From Herbaspirillum seropedicae (lineage in GTDB: Bacteria > Pseudomonadota > Gammaproteobacteria > Burkholderiales > Burkholderiaceae_D), in assembly GCF_001040945.1 (NCBI RefSeq), contig NZ_CP011930.1, forward strand, positions 310,001-374,000: a DNA stretch of 64,000 nucleotides, given 5' to 3'. This document shows, piece by piece, positions 37,001 through 44,784 of the stretch. The notes below the pieces were generated by a model. It did no database searches. It was not told where the DNA came from and saw only the letters and a program-made list of their open reading frames with translations. Made by a program: the position numbers and the translations under genes. Numbering within the stretch: the stretch's first letter is position 1; each line of letters opens with the position of its first letter.

Positions 37001-37291
37001 GCGGAAGTTGACGGTGATGGTGAGGTTGCCGTCGCTGTTGGCCTGCGACTGCATGTAGAGCATGTTTTCCACGCCGTTGATCTGCTCTTCCAGCGGCGAA
37101 GCCACGGTTTCAGCGATCACCTTGGGATTGGCGCCGGGATACTGCGCGCGCACCACCACCGAGGGCGGCACCACTTCCGGATATTCGGAGATGGGCAACT
37201 GCAGCATGGCCAGCACGCCGCCCAGCAGGAGCAGTACCGACAGCACACCCGCGAAGATCGGGCGGTCGATAAAGAATTTGGAGATATTCAT
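34076..37291 (-). CDS. RND efflux pump inner-membrane permease (HAE1 family)
   Basis: This is a 1071-residue proton-driven multidrug transporter of the AcrB/MexF type. It has 12 membrane helices in two halves and two large periplasmic loops. The proton-relay aspartate pair is visible in GIVVDDAIVVVENVE (about 400-414), and the N-terminal MNISKFFIDRPIFAGVL is the classic family start. Length is normal. The order and neighbours (LysR divergent, lipase-like gene first, then adaptor, pump and channel) match the Burkholderia ceoAB-opcM and bpeEF-oprC loci, which export chloramphenicol, trimethoprim and fluoroquinolones. The same substrates here are inference. Confidence 0.93.
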   Translation of the reverse strand: MNISKFFIDRPIFAGVLSVLLLLGGVLAMLQLPISEYPEVVPPSVVVRAQYPGANPKVIAETVASPLEEQINGVENMLYMQSQANSDGNLTITVNFRLGVDPDKAQQLVQNRVSQALPRLPEDVQRLGVTTLKSSPTLTMVVHLTSPDNRYDTTYLRNYAVLNVKDRLARIQGVGEVGLFGSGNYAMRVWLDPNKVAQRGLTATDVVRAIREQNVQVAAGVIGASPSSPETPLQLSVNAQGRLKTEGEFRDIILKASPDGATTRLGDVARVELAASEYGLRSLLDNKPAVAIPIFQAPGANALDVSTQVRAAMKELSADFPSSVSYSIVYDPTQFVRASIEAVVHTLLEAIALVVIVVIIFLQTWRASIIPLLAVPVSIIGTFSLMLGFGYTINALSLFGMVLAIGIVVDDAIVVVENVERNIGAGLSPRDATYRAMQEVSGPIIAIALTLVAVFVPLAFMTGLTGQFYKQFAMTIAISTVISAFNSLTLSPALAALLLKGHGDKPDWLTRQMDRFLGGFFIRFNRFFNRASDNYGHGVTGVIKRKGATMGVYVLLLAATLGISYIVPGGFVPGQDKQYLVAFAQLPNGASIDRSEEVMRKMSDIMLKEPGVASAIAFPGLSINGFTNSSSAGIVFVGLKPFEERKSKDLSGNAIAASLNKKFGSIKEAFTAVFPPPPVMGLGTLGGFKMQIEDRDALGYAELDKAAQAFMKAAAKEPALGPMFSSYQINVPQLDVELDRVKAKQLGIPVTDVFNTMQIYLGSLYVNDFNRFGRVYQVRAQADAPFRAKAEDIAQLKTRNDAGEMVPLSSVVKVKQTFGPEMVVRYNGYTAADINGGPAPGYSSDQAQAAAERVAAATLPRGIKFEWTDLTYQKILAGNAGVWVFPISVLLVFLVLAALYESLTLPLAVILIVPMSILAALTGVWLTRGDNNIFTQIGLMVLVGLSAKNAILIVEFARELEMQGRTAVQAAIEASRLRLRPILMTSIAFIMGVVPLVTSSGAGSEMRHAMGIAVFFGMLGVTLFGLFLTPVFYVLLRTIDRRALHSASHHEAPMTAGTHIAHAAPDAQDDR

Positions 37292-37390
37292 GTAGGTTCC
37301 TTGTCAGTCGTCAGGATGCAAATGCCCTTGCAGGGGCCTTGCAGTCCCTGCGACTTGTTCTTCCTTGAATGCGAGAGCTCTGGTGTCGGA

Positions 37391-38590
37391 TCAGGCCTTG
37401 CCAGCGCCAGCGGCAGGTGCAGCTGCCGTCTGCATCGGCACCACGGTCGGGGTGATGGCGTCACCCGGGCGGATGCGTTGCAGGCCATTGACCACGATGC
37501 GTTCACCCGGCTGCAGGCCCTTTTCGATCACCACCAGGCCGTCGTGGCCAGCGCCTACCACCACCTGGCGATAGTTGGCGTGGTTGTCCTTGTCGGCCAC
37601 CATGACGAAGCGCTTGTCCTGGTCGGTGCCGATGGCCTTTTCGTCGATCAGCACGGCCTGGTGCGGTTCGCCGCCACCCAGTCGCACCCGGGCATACAGG
37701 CCCGGGACCAGCTGGCTGTTGGCGTTGTCGAAGATGGCGCGCACGCGGATGGTGCCGGAGGCGGTGTCCAGACGGTTGTCCACCGAGCCGACACGACCCT
37801 TGCGGGAATAGCCGTCTTCATTGGCCAGGCCCAGTTCCACGGGCACAGTGGCGCCGGCGGCGCGGGCCGGGTTGACGTATTTGAGGAAGCTTTGCTCATC
37901 CACGTCGAAGGAGGCATACACCTTGGCTACCGAGACCAGCGTGGTCAGCGGCGCATTGGCGGCGCCCGGGTTGACCACATTGCCCACCGTGACTTCGGCG
38001 CGCGAGATGCGGCCCGAGACGGGAGCGGTGATGCGGGTGTATTCCAGGTTCAGGCGGGCGGCGCGCAGCGCAGCGCGGGCGGCGGCAACATTGGCCGATG
38101 CTTCGCGCGAGGCGTTCTGCTTCTCCTCGAAGTCGCGCTTGGCAATGGCGTTGTCGCTCAACAGGCGCTGGCCGCGGGCGAGGTCGGAGGCGGTGTAGCC
38201 GGCGCGTGCTTCGGCGCCGGCCAGTTGCGCTTCGGCGCGCGCCACTTCGGCCTCATATGGGCGCGGGTCGATGGTGAAGAGCACGTCGCCCTTCTTGACC
38301 AGGGCGCCATCCTTGAAGTGCACGGCGGTCAGGGTGCCGCCGACCAGCGGGCGGACCTCGACGCGGTCGACCGCTTCGATGCGGCCCGAATAGGATTGCC
38401 AGTCGATGATCTGGCGGCTGACCACCTCGGCCACATCGACCGGTGCGCCGGCCGCCGCCGCACTGGGCGCGGTGGTGGCGTTGGCCGACAGGCCTACGAC
38501 CGAGATGGCGCCGCCGACCGACAGGGCGATGACGGCCAGGACCGTAGCAGTAAGAGCGAAGCGCTTGCGCAGGGGAGCAGGAGTTTGCAT
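37391..38590 (-). CDS. RND efflux periplasmic adaptor (membrane fusion protein)
   Basis: This 399-residue adaptor links pump and outer-membrane channel. It has an N-terminal membrane anchor or signal (about 10-32), a lipoyl/barrel-sandwich region (VEVRPLVGGTLTAVHFKDGALVKKGD, segment shortened), an alpha-hairpin (about 115-165) and beta-barrel and membrane-proximal domains. The start MQTPAPLRKR follows GAGGATAAGAAA. It is the MexE/CeoA/BpeE type by context. It lies 10 bases after the lipase-like gene and 99 bases before the pump gene. Confidence 0.9.
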   Translation of the reverse strand: MQTPAPLRKRFALTATVLAVIALSVGGAISVVGLSANATTAPSAAAAGAPVDVAEVVSRQIIDWQSYSGRIEAVDRVEVRPLVGGTLTAVHFKDGALVKKGDVLFTIDPRPYEAEVARAEAQLAGAEARAGYTASDLARGQRLLSDNAIAKRDFEEKQNASREASANVAAARAALRAARLNLEYTRITAPVSGRISRAEVTVGNVVNPGAANAPLTTLVSVAKVYASFDVDEQSFLKYVNPARAAGATVPVELGLANEDGYSRKGRVGSVDNRLDTASGTIRVRAIFDNANSQLVPGLYARVRLGGGEPHQAVLIDEKAIGTDQDKRFVMVADKDNHANYRQVVVGAGHDGLVVIEKGLQPGERIVVNGLQRIRPGDAITPTVVPMQTAAAPAAGAGKA

Positions 38591-38600
38591 TTTCTTATCC

Positions 38601-39464
38601 TCAGAATGGTGTGGAGGGTTGGAGCTTGTTGGGCAGGAATTCAGGGTGCGGTGCATGGCCCTGCAATTTGGCGAAGCGACATCGCAGGAAGTTGACGATC
38701 TCGGTCAGCAGCGGCAGGTGGGTGCGCAGCGCCGCATGGGTGATGCCGGCAAAGCGCGAGACCTGCGTGGGTACGCCTGCGCGGATCAGGCTGGAGGCGT
38801 ATTTCTCGGCCTCGGGGCACAGTACGTCGCGCTCGGCGGTGGCGATGAAGGCCGGCGGCAAGCCCGCCAGGCGACTCACTTCCAGCGGCGCGGCATAGGG
38901 ATGCAGGCGCTGCATGGTCTGCGGCAGGTACTGGCGATAGCTGGCCGCGCAGGTCTCGGCGGTGAGGTCCGATTGCAGGCGGGCGGCGTCACCCAGAAGG
39001 CGCATGCTCGGGTCCAGCATCGGGCTGATCAGCACCTGCGCGGCCAGCGGCTTGCCGCAGCGGTCGCGGGTCATGAGCGTCAGGCTGGCGGCCAGGCAGC
39101 CGCCGGCGTCGTCCCCGGCCACGACCATGCGGTCCAGGTCCACCTTCAGTTCAGTGGCGTTCTTGCAGGCCCAGGTCGCAGCGGCGAAAGCGTCCTCGGG
39201 GGCAGCCGGGAAGGGTTTGGCCGGGGCCAGCGCATAGCCCACTGACAGCACGGCCAACTGGCCATGCTCGGCGATGAAGCGCGCCGGGGTGTCGGCGTCC
39301 TCCAGCGAACCGCTGACGAAGCCGCCGCCGTGGAAGTACATCACCAGCGGGCGCTTCTGGCCGCGCGCCAAGGGAGTGGCCGGCAGGTAGAGGCGCACGG
39401 GAATGCGCCCCAGCGGGCCGGGAACGAAGAAATCGCGGATATCGAGTGAAGACGAACCTTGCAT
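38601..39464 (-). CDS. LlpE-like alpha/beta-hydrolase with altered nucleophile
   Basis: This 287-residue protein of the hormone-sensitive-lipase group has the oxyanion motif HGGG (45-48), an acid residue D213 in ATAERDVL and the histidine H243 in ITHAALRTH. The nucleophile motif GDSAGG reads GDDAGG (117-122), so the catalytic serine is replaced by D119 while the rest of the triad is kept. It is the first gene of the efflux operon, 10 bases before the adaptor gene. This is the position of llpE in the ceo and bpeEF operons, whose product is dispensable for efflux in published work as I recall. It may be inactive as an esterase. An upstream extension of the start is possible. Confidence 0.85.
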   Translation of the reverse strand: MQGSSSLDIRDFFVPGPLGRIPVRLYLPATPLARGQKRPLVMYFHGGGFVSGSLEDADTPARFIAEHGQLAVLSVGYALAPAKPFPAAPEDAFAAATWACKNATELKVDLDRMVVAGDDAGGCLAASLTLMTRDRCGKPLAAQVLISPMLDPSMRLLGDAARLQSDLTAETCAASYRQYLPQTMQRLHPYAAPLEVSRLAGLPPAFIATAERDVLCPEAEKYASSLIRAGVPTQVSRFAGITHAALRTHLPLLTEIVNFLRCRFAKLQGHAPHPEFLPNKLQPSTPF

Positions 39465-39905
39465 GATGTGCGCCTGGGCATGAGCCACTGGTCCAAGAAT
39501 GGAGCGGATTGTGCGCCACAGCAGGGGTCTGAATAAACACCTATAATCCAACAACACTGTTCGGTTGCGCCGAACAATCGCAGTGATAAATTCCTTCACA
39601 ATTGCACTCCGTGATGAGATCAAAGTGCCGGCGACGGCGCCGGCGGGCCTTCATGCGATGCTGCACGTAGAAGGGCGATGATGCGGATTTGTTGTTAAAT
39701 GCTGCTAATTGCTGAAATTTGCATTAGATTGGAGAGATCTGCCCGGCTGGGCGGAGCGGCTCTCCGATCAAGGCGGGCCAGCGCGCCGGGGGCGGCGCGG
39801 GCTTGATGCCACCTGTATCCTTGCCCCCGTTTATCCCCGTTTGTCCCCCGTTTTTCCCGTTCGACGCCGCAGTCTGGCCGGGAAGACGGCCTCAAGGAGA
39901 GAGCA
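39465..39905. other. Divergent control region of efflux operon and LysR gene
   Basis: This 441-base region has no convincing gene. It holds the 19-bp inverted repeat described separately. TATAAT on the plus strand (about 39542-39547) points toward the LysR gene, but no clear -35 partner could be set. Confidence 0.45.
39558..39576. promoter_or_regulatory. Perfect inverted repeat TGTTCGG-N5-CCGAACA
   Basis: 7-bp arms TGTTCGG (39558-39564) and CCGAACA (39570-39576) flank a 5-base spacer, between the divergent efflux operon and LysR gene. Such a dyad matches the size of a LysR operator half, and its position upstream of the lipase-like gene suggests it controls the efflux operon. A TetR-type site is the alternative. 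Confidence 0.5.
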
Positions 39906-40919
39906 ATGGACCGTTTCCAGGCCATGCAGGTCTTCACCGCCGTGGTGGATGCCAACAGCTTCACACGCGCTGCCGACAACCTGAACCTTCCGCGCACTAC
40001 CGTCACCACCCTGGTCCAGGGGCTGGAAAGCATGCTGCAGGTGCGGCTGCTGAACCGCACCACGCGCCGCATCAGTCTCACGCCCGATGGCGCGGCCTAC
40101 TACGAGCGCTGCGTACGCATCCTGGCTGACCTGGATGAGACCGAGCAGTCCTTCCGCAACGTCACCCGCGGTCCGCAGGGGCGCTTGCGCATTGACGTGC
40201 CGGCCTCGGTCGGGCGGTTGATGCTGTTGCCCAACCTGTGCGACTTCTATACCCGTTACCCCGATATCGAACTGATGATGGGCATGGGCGACCGCCCGGT
40301 GGACCTGGTGCAGGAAGCGGTCGATTGCGTCATCCGCATCGGCGAGCTGCAGGATTCGTCGATGGTGGCGCGCCGCATCGGCACCTTCCAGACCGTCACC
40401 TGCGCTGCGCCTGCCTATCTCGAACGGCACGGCGTGCCGCATACCATCGAAGACCTGCAGCAGCACAAGGCCGTGCATTACTTCTCCAGCCGTACGGGGC
40501 GCACCATCGACTGGGATTTCGTGGTCGAGGGCGTCACCCGCGAGGTGAAGATGAACGGCAAGCTGGCCGTCAACGAGGCCGATGCCTACGTCGAATGCGC
40601 GCTGCAAGGCTTTGGCATGGTGCAGGCGCCGCTGTACATGGTCACGCGCCACATCGACGAAGGCCGCCTGGTCGAAGTGCTGTCGCAATGGAAGCCGGCG
40701 CCCATGCCGATCTCGGTGGTCTACCTGCACAACCGCCATCTCTCGCCCAAGGTGCGCGCCTTCGTGGACTGGGTGGCCGAGCTGTTCGCCACCTGTCCGC
40801 TGCACAAGGCCTGCACCATGGGCATGGAAGAGAGCGAATGCCGCTTCGTCGACAAAGCCGAGACCAGTACCGTGCGCAACGTGGTGGAGCAATACAACAT
40901 CGCCGAGAGCGTGTTCTGA
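39906..40919 (+). CDS. LysR-family regulator of the efflux operon (CeoR/BpeT-like)
   Basis: This 337-residue LysR regulator has a helix-turn-helix (residues 3-60, MDRFQAMQVFTAVVDANSF and NLPRTTVTTLVQGLE) and an effector domain (about 90-300). The C-terminal tail of about 35 residues is longer than usual and contains several cysteines. It is divergent from the efflux operon. In Burkholderia the equivalent CeoR/BpeT regulators control it in response to aromatic inducers such as salicylate. The start follows AAGGAGAGAGCA. Confidence 0.88.
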   Translation: MDRFQAMQVFTAVVDANSFTRAADNLNLPRTTVTTLVQGLESMLQVRLLNRTTRRISLTPDGAAYYERCVRILADLDETEQSFRNVTRGPQGRLRIDVPASVGRLMLLPNLCDFYTRYPDIELMMGMGDRPVDLVQEAVDCVIRIGELQDSSMVARRIGTFQTVTCAAPAYLERHGVPHTIEDLQQHKAVHYFSSRTGRTIDWDFVVEGVTREVKMNGKLAVNEADAYVECALQGFGMVQAPLYMVTRHIDEGRLVEVLSQWKPAPMPISVVYLHNRHLSPKVRAFVDWVAELFATCPLHKACTMGMEESECRFVDKAETSTVRNVVEQYNIAESVF

Positions 40920-40999
40920 AGCTGTTGATGTTGGCTTGGGTTCGGCGAGGATTATGCAGGGCAAGGCACGTTTTGCACGTGCCGAAAGCTGCCGATTTT

Positions 41000-41143
41000 T
41001 TGCCTGATCCTCTGCGTGTTGCGATTGGAGTTTCAGGTGGATTCGCGCTGGGGCCGGGTGTTGCGGACTGATGGCGTCATCATCGCTGCGCTCATTCGTG
41101 CAGTGGCATACCTGATTCTGCAAACTTCTTGCCTGATCCTCTG
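41000..41143. repeat. Two 15-bp direct repeats upstream of AraC gene
   Basis: TTGCCTGATCCTCTG occurs exactly at 41000-41014 and 41129-41143, 129 bases apart, inside the 299-base gap before the AraC gene. A weaker copy, CCTGATTCTGC, lies near 41111. Direct repeats of this size are typical of AraC-type binding sites. Confidence 0.5.
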
Positions 41144-41218
41144 GCGATGGCTGCTGGAGGATAGTGCAATTGCCGGTCCGCGCTAAAGTTGCATCTGTTT
41201 TTCGAAAGAGAGAAGCTT

Positions 41219-42235
41219 ATGGAGCTCGATCTGCACACCATCCAGGATGCCGCTGCGCTGCTGTCGCCCGAAGCGCATGACGCCGCGCCCGCGCCCGCAC
41301 CTGCACCGGCAGGCGAGGAGGCGCGTTTCCAGGCCATGCAGCAGGAGTTGCTGCAACTGCTGGAGCACTACACCACTGGCGTGGAGGGGATGCTGGAGAC
41401 GGCCATCCCCAACATGGAAATCTATCGCATCACCTGTCCGAGCGGCCCCAAGCATGCGGTGCAGAAGCCGGTCTTCGCGGTGATCGCGCAGGGTTCCAAG
41501 CGCATCTTCGTGGGTGATGAAATCTACGAATACGATCCCATGCATTACCTGGTCGCCTCGGTGGATCTGCCGGTGGTGGGCAAGGTCATGGTGACCAGTC
41601 CCGATGAGCCTTATCTGGGGCTGCGGCTGGAACTCGATACCCAGGAGATCGGCGAGCTGATCGGTGACGAGAACCTGCCGGCGGCAGCCCAGGTCAGCGA
41701 AGGCGCCGCCCGCGGGCTGTATGTGAACCGGCTCGACGTGGATCTGCTCGACGCCGTGCTGCGGCTGTTGCGCCTGCAGGAGAGACCGGCCGACGTGCCC
41801 ATTCTGGCGCCGATGATACGGCGCGAGATCCTCTATCGGCTGCTGATGAACGGCCAGGGCGCGCTGCTGCGCCAGACCGTCCTGCAGGACAGCCAGATGA
41901 ACCGTGTGGCCAAGGCCATCCGCCTGATCAAGGAAGGCTACGACCAGGCCTTGCGCATCGACGATATCGCGCGCGATGTGCACATGAGCGTGTCGTCGCT
42001 GCATCACCATTTCAAGCTGGTGACGGCCATGAGCCCACTGCAATACCAGAAGAACCTGCGGTTGCAGGAAGCGCGCAAGCTGATCCTCACCGCCGACGCC
42101 AGCGTGGCCACCGCCGCGCATCGGGTGGGCTATGAAAGCTCATCGCAGTTCAGTCGCGAATACAGCCGCCTGTTCGGCGCGCCGCCGCTGCGCGACAAGC
42201 GCCGCTGGCAGGAAGAGGAAGCGCCGGTGCTGTAG
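41219..42235 (+). CDS. AraC-family transcriptional regulator
   Basis: This 338-residue protein has an AraC_N-type sensory domain (about 55-215) containing VFAVIAQGSKRIFVGDEIYEYDP (shortened) and MHYLVASVDLPV, followed by two helix-turn-helix units (about 230-330). The C-terminal SVATAAHRVGYESSSQFSREYSRLFG (shortened) is the AraC signature. The start follows GAGAGAAGCTT. A short Ala/Pro repeat (APAPAPAPA) sits near the N-terminus. It is likely to control the aldo/keto reductase gene that follows in the same direction. Confidence 0.88.
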   Translation: MELDLHTIQDAAALLSPEAHDAAPAPAPAPAGEEARFQAMQQELLQLLEHYTTGVEGMLETAIPNMEIYRITCPSGPKHAVQKPVFAVIAQGSKRIFVGDEIYEYDPMHYLVASVDLPVVGKVMVTSPDEPYLGLRLELDTQEIGELIGDENLPAAAQVSEGAARGLYVNRLDVDLLDAVLRLLRLQERPADVPILAPMIRREILYRLLMNGQGALLRQTVLQDSQMNRVAKAIRLIKEGYDQALRIDDIARDVHMSVSSLHHHFKLVTAMSPLQYQKNLRLQEARKLILTADASVATAAHRVGYESSSQFSREYSRLFGAPPLRDKRRWQEEEAPVL

Positions 42236-42320
42236 CGCCAGCGGCGGTGAGCGCCCGGCGCTAGAATGAGCGGCTCCCAGCAGTTAACTTATCCACACCC
42301 ATTTTTGATTCGGAGACAGC

Positions 42321-43328
42321 ATGCACTATCGTCGCCTCGGCAAGAGCAATCTCAAGGTATCGGCCCTGTGCCTGGGTTCCATGATGTTCGGGGACCAGAC
42401 CGACCTGCAGGAGTCTGGCCGCATCGTGGCCTCGGCGCGCGAGCATGGCGTCAATTTCATCGATACCGCTGACGTCTATACCAAGGGCAAGTCCGAGGAA
42501 ATCGTCGGCAAGCTGCTGGCCGGACAGCGCCACGAGTGGGTGCTGGCCAGCAAGCTGGGCAATGCCATGAGCGGCAAGCCCAATGAATCGAACTATTCGC
42601 GCAGCTGGATCGTGCGCGAGACCGAGAACATCCTCACGCGTCTCGATACCGATTACCTCGACATCCTCTACATGCACCGCGACTACCAGGACGAGAACCT
42701 GGAAGAAGCCGTGCAAGCCCTGGGCGACCTGATTCGCGTGGGCAAGATCCGTGGTTTTGGCGTCTCCAATTTCCGGGGCTGGCGCATCGCCGAGATCGTG
42801 CGCCTGTGCGAGAAGAACAATGTGCCGCTGCCGCTGGTCTGCCAGCCTTACTACAACCTGCTGAACCGCCAGCCTGAGGTGGAAATCCTGCCAGCCTGCG
42901 CCCACTATGGTCTGGGCGTGGTGCCGTACAGCCCGATTGCACGCGGCGTGCTGACCGGCAAGTACCAGCCCGGCCAGAAGCCCGCGCAGGATACGCGCGC
43001 AGGCCGTGGCGACAAGCGCATGATGGAAACCGAGTTCCGCGAAGAGTCGCTGCTGATCGCGCAGCGGTTGCAGCAGCACTGCGAAGCGCGCGGCGTCAAG
43101 CTGGGCCAGTTCGCCACCGCCTGGGTGCTGGCCAACTCGGCCATCAGCAGCGTCATCGCCGGGCCGCGTACGCTGGCGCAGATGGAGGATTACTATGATG
43201 CGGCGGAATTGAAGATCAGTGCCGAGGAAGAAGCGCTGGTGGATTCGCTGGTGACGCCGGGGCATGCGTCCACCCATGGGTATAACGATCCCAACTATCC
43301 GTTCTTTGGGCGCGTGGTGAGGGGCTGA
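42321..43328 (+). CDS. Aldo/keto reductase, AKR11/KAR-like
   Basis: This 335-residue NADPH-dependent oxidoreductase begins MHYRRLGKSNLKVSALCLG. The catalytic residues are visible: Asp in NFIDTADVY, the Tyr of the same motif, Lys in VLASKLGN and His in DILYMHRDY. The C-terminal SSVIAGPRTLAQMEDY is the cofactor-binding segment of this subgroup. GGAGACAGC precedes the start. It lies about 85 bases after the AraC gene, its likely regulator. The AraC stop overlaps a GC-rich hairpin (arms TAGCGCC/GGCGCTA, 42233-42263) that could attenuate read-through. Confidence 0.88.
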   Translation: MHYRRLGKSNLKVSALCLGSMMFGDQTDLQESGRIVASAREHGVNFIDTADVYTKGKSEEIVGKLLAGQRHEWVLASKLGNAMSGKPNESNYSRSWIVRETENILTRLDTDYLDILYMHRDYQDENLEEAVQALGDLIRVGKIRGFGVSNFRGWRIAEIVRLCEKNNVPLPLVCQPYYNLLNRQPEVEILPACAHYGLGVVPYSPIARGVLTGKYQPGQKPAQDTRAGRGDKRMMETEFREESLLIAQRLQQHCEARGVKLGQFATAWVLANSAISSVIAGPRTLAQMEDYYDAAELKISAEEEALVDSLVTPGHASTHGYNDPNYPFFGRVVRG

Positions 43329-43345
43329 CTCTCGCCGGTAATGCA

Positions 43346-43397
43346 CGGGGACGGTTGTCGAGGCTGCTCGTCAATATAGGCGGTGCGGCCGTCCCCG
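43346..43397. terminator. Possible stem between convergent genes
   Basis: CGGGGACGG (43346-43354) and CCGTCCCCG (43389-43397) are perfect 9-bp arms with a 34-base loop between the aldo/keto reductase and the convergent ABM gene. There is no T-tract, so a terminator is uncertain. Confidence 0.35.
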
Positions 43398-43448
43398 CTG
43401 CGTCAAGAGCTGATCCAGGGCCGAGAGGCGCGGATGAGATTGATGCGG

Positions 43449-43913
43449 CTATTCCATTCCCACCAGGGTGAACAAGTGGGGCGAGGCGACGGCAGAGGCT
43501 GGATACAGATTGGGTTTGTCTCGGAATTGAGGATGGGTGAAGGCGTCACGGAAGTGGCGCGTGGATTCCCAAACAGCGTAATTCATGAAGACGGAGCTGT
43601 CGCCTGCTCCCTTGTGCAGTTGCGTCGAGATGAAACCGGGTTGCTTCCTCATCCAGTCGGCGTCCGCTTTCCAGGCTTTCTTGAAGGCGTCGATATCTTT
43701 CGTGTCCACCGTGAAGATGTTGACCAGTACGACAGGGGACTCGTTGCCATTGAGCTGCTTGCCGATTGGGAAATTGGCGTCCAGTGGACGCATCTGGACA
43801 GATCGTGCGTCCTGCCTCGGCGCCGCCGTCTGGGCCAGGGCTGGGCGCGAGCTGATGAGGCCGGCAAGGGTAAGGGTGACCGCTGCGACGGCCAGGAAAC
43901 GGGGTGGCTTCAT
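43449..43913 (-). CDS. Secreted ABM (antibiotic biosynthesis monooxygenase)-fold protein
   Basis: This 154-residue protein has a signal peptide (about 1-28, ending PALAQ) followed by an ABM-type ferredoxin-like domain: VVLVNIFTVDTKDIDAFKKAW (shortened) and QPGFISTQLHKG are typical. This group includes small monooxygenases and haem-degrading enzymes, but many members have unknown activity. It is in the same orientation as the MarR gene upstream, 235 bases away, and could belong to its regulon. No metal or haem ligands could be assigned. Confidence 0.75.
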   Translation of the reverse strand: MKPPRFLAVAAVTLTLAGLISSRPALAQTAAPRQDARSVQMRPLDANFPIGKQLNGNESPVVLVNIFTVDTKDIDAFKKAWKADADWMRKQPGFISTQLHKGAGDSSVFMNYAVWESTRHFRDAFTHPQFRDKPNLYPASAVASPHLFTLVGME

Positions 43914-44147
43914 TGGAAACTCCTATAGTGTTGGCGGTACTGCATGGGGAGAGTGCGTCGGCGATGGCGTGATTCGCCCGTCGGCCTCTGTCGTGGATGC
44001 CGTCCTTGGTATGGCAATCAACAGAATGAGGACGCTAGCAGGGGGCCGAAGATGCGCTCAGTGGCCAGTTAGCGCCACATCGGTTCGGGACCGAATCCGC
44101 CCCGCTCGTCTGCGGGCCATAGGACCCTGTAGCCTTCATCCGCCACC

Positions 44148-44606
44148 TCATGGCGCATCGATTTCTTTTGAATAGACGGCCGTCAATGTCGCGACGATGT
44201 CGGTGAGCGCTTTCAGGTCCGTTCCCTTGATCTTCGCTGCCGTTTGGGTCGCGTGCGCAATCCAGCGTTCGTAGATTGCAGCATGAACGGCCTGGCCCCG
44301 CTGGGTCAGTTCGTAAAGAGGGGAGCGTTGGTGTATCGGATTGACTTGGCTTTGCATGAGTCCATCCTCGACAAGCTGGTTGACCTGCTTTTGCGCCCCT
44401 TGCCGCGTCATGCCCATATTTGCCGCAATCTGTGGAACAGTGAGCGGCCGCTCTGCAATGGCAATCGCACCCAGCATCTGCCATCGCGCGCTGCTCAAGC
44501 CTTCAGGGGCGACGAATTCATTGCCCCAGTCGATCAACGCACCGTTGAGACGAAAGATCGCCAAAACCAGGTCTGATAACTGCATCGCTTTGGTACGCGA
44601 CATCAT
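44148..44606 (-). CDS. MarR-family transcriptional regulator
   Basis: This MarR-type regulator of 152 residues (or 151 from the second ATG) has a helix-turn-helix region (about 52-85, PLTVPQIAANMGMTRQGAQK) and wing (about 90-105, HQRSPLYELTQRG). GGAG lies just before the start, and the frame stays open upstream but without a ribosome site. It is preceded by a consensus-like promoter overlapped by a large perfect palindrome, a strong sign of autorepression. The downstream secreted ABM gene is a possible target. Confidence 0.88.
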   Translation of the reverse strand: MMSRTKAMQLSDLVLAIFRLNGALIDWGNEFVAPEGLSSARWQMLGAIAIAERPLTVPQIAANMGMTRQGAQKQVNQLVEDGLMQSQVNPIHQRSPLYELTQRGQAVHAAIYERWIAHATQTAAKIKGTDLKALTDIVATLTAVYSKEIDAP

Positions 44607-44611
44607 GGACT

Positions 44612-44660
44612 CCAGTAACCATATTGGAAATAGGTTACCAATATGGTTACTGGTTGTCAA
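44612..44660 (-). promoter_or_regulatory. MarR gene promoter with 16-bp-arm palindromic operator
   Basis: On the minus strand, TTGACA (complement of 44655-44660), a 17-base spacer and TAACCT (44632-44637) form a promoter. Perfect 16-bp inverted arms CCAGTAACCATATTGG (44612-44627) and CCAATATGGTTACTGG (44638-44653) lie across it: one arm fills the spacer and the other covers the predicted start and ribosome site. This is the layout of a self-repressing MarR operator. Confidence 0.75.
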
Positions 44661-44784
44661 TAAGTCGGATTCTCGAAATGACCTGGGGCGGTGCCTATGT
44701 CGTCTCCGCATGGGGGACCTGATGTTGATCGGCCTGATGAGGTATTGACGGTGGAGATCATGGGCGGTCCCCACTTTCGGCGTT

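Noticed and set aside
34031..38695. Very long open frame on the plus strand opposite the efflux operon
   Set aside because: It spans three well-supported minus-strand genes, is His/Gly/Gln-rich with no domain, and has no ribosome site.
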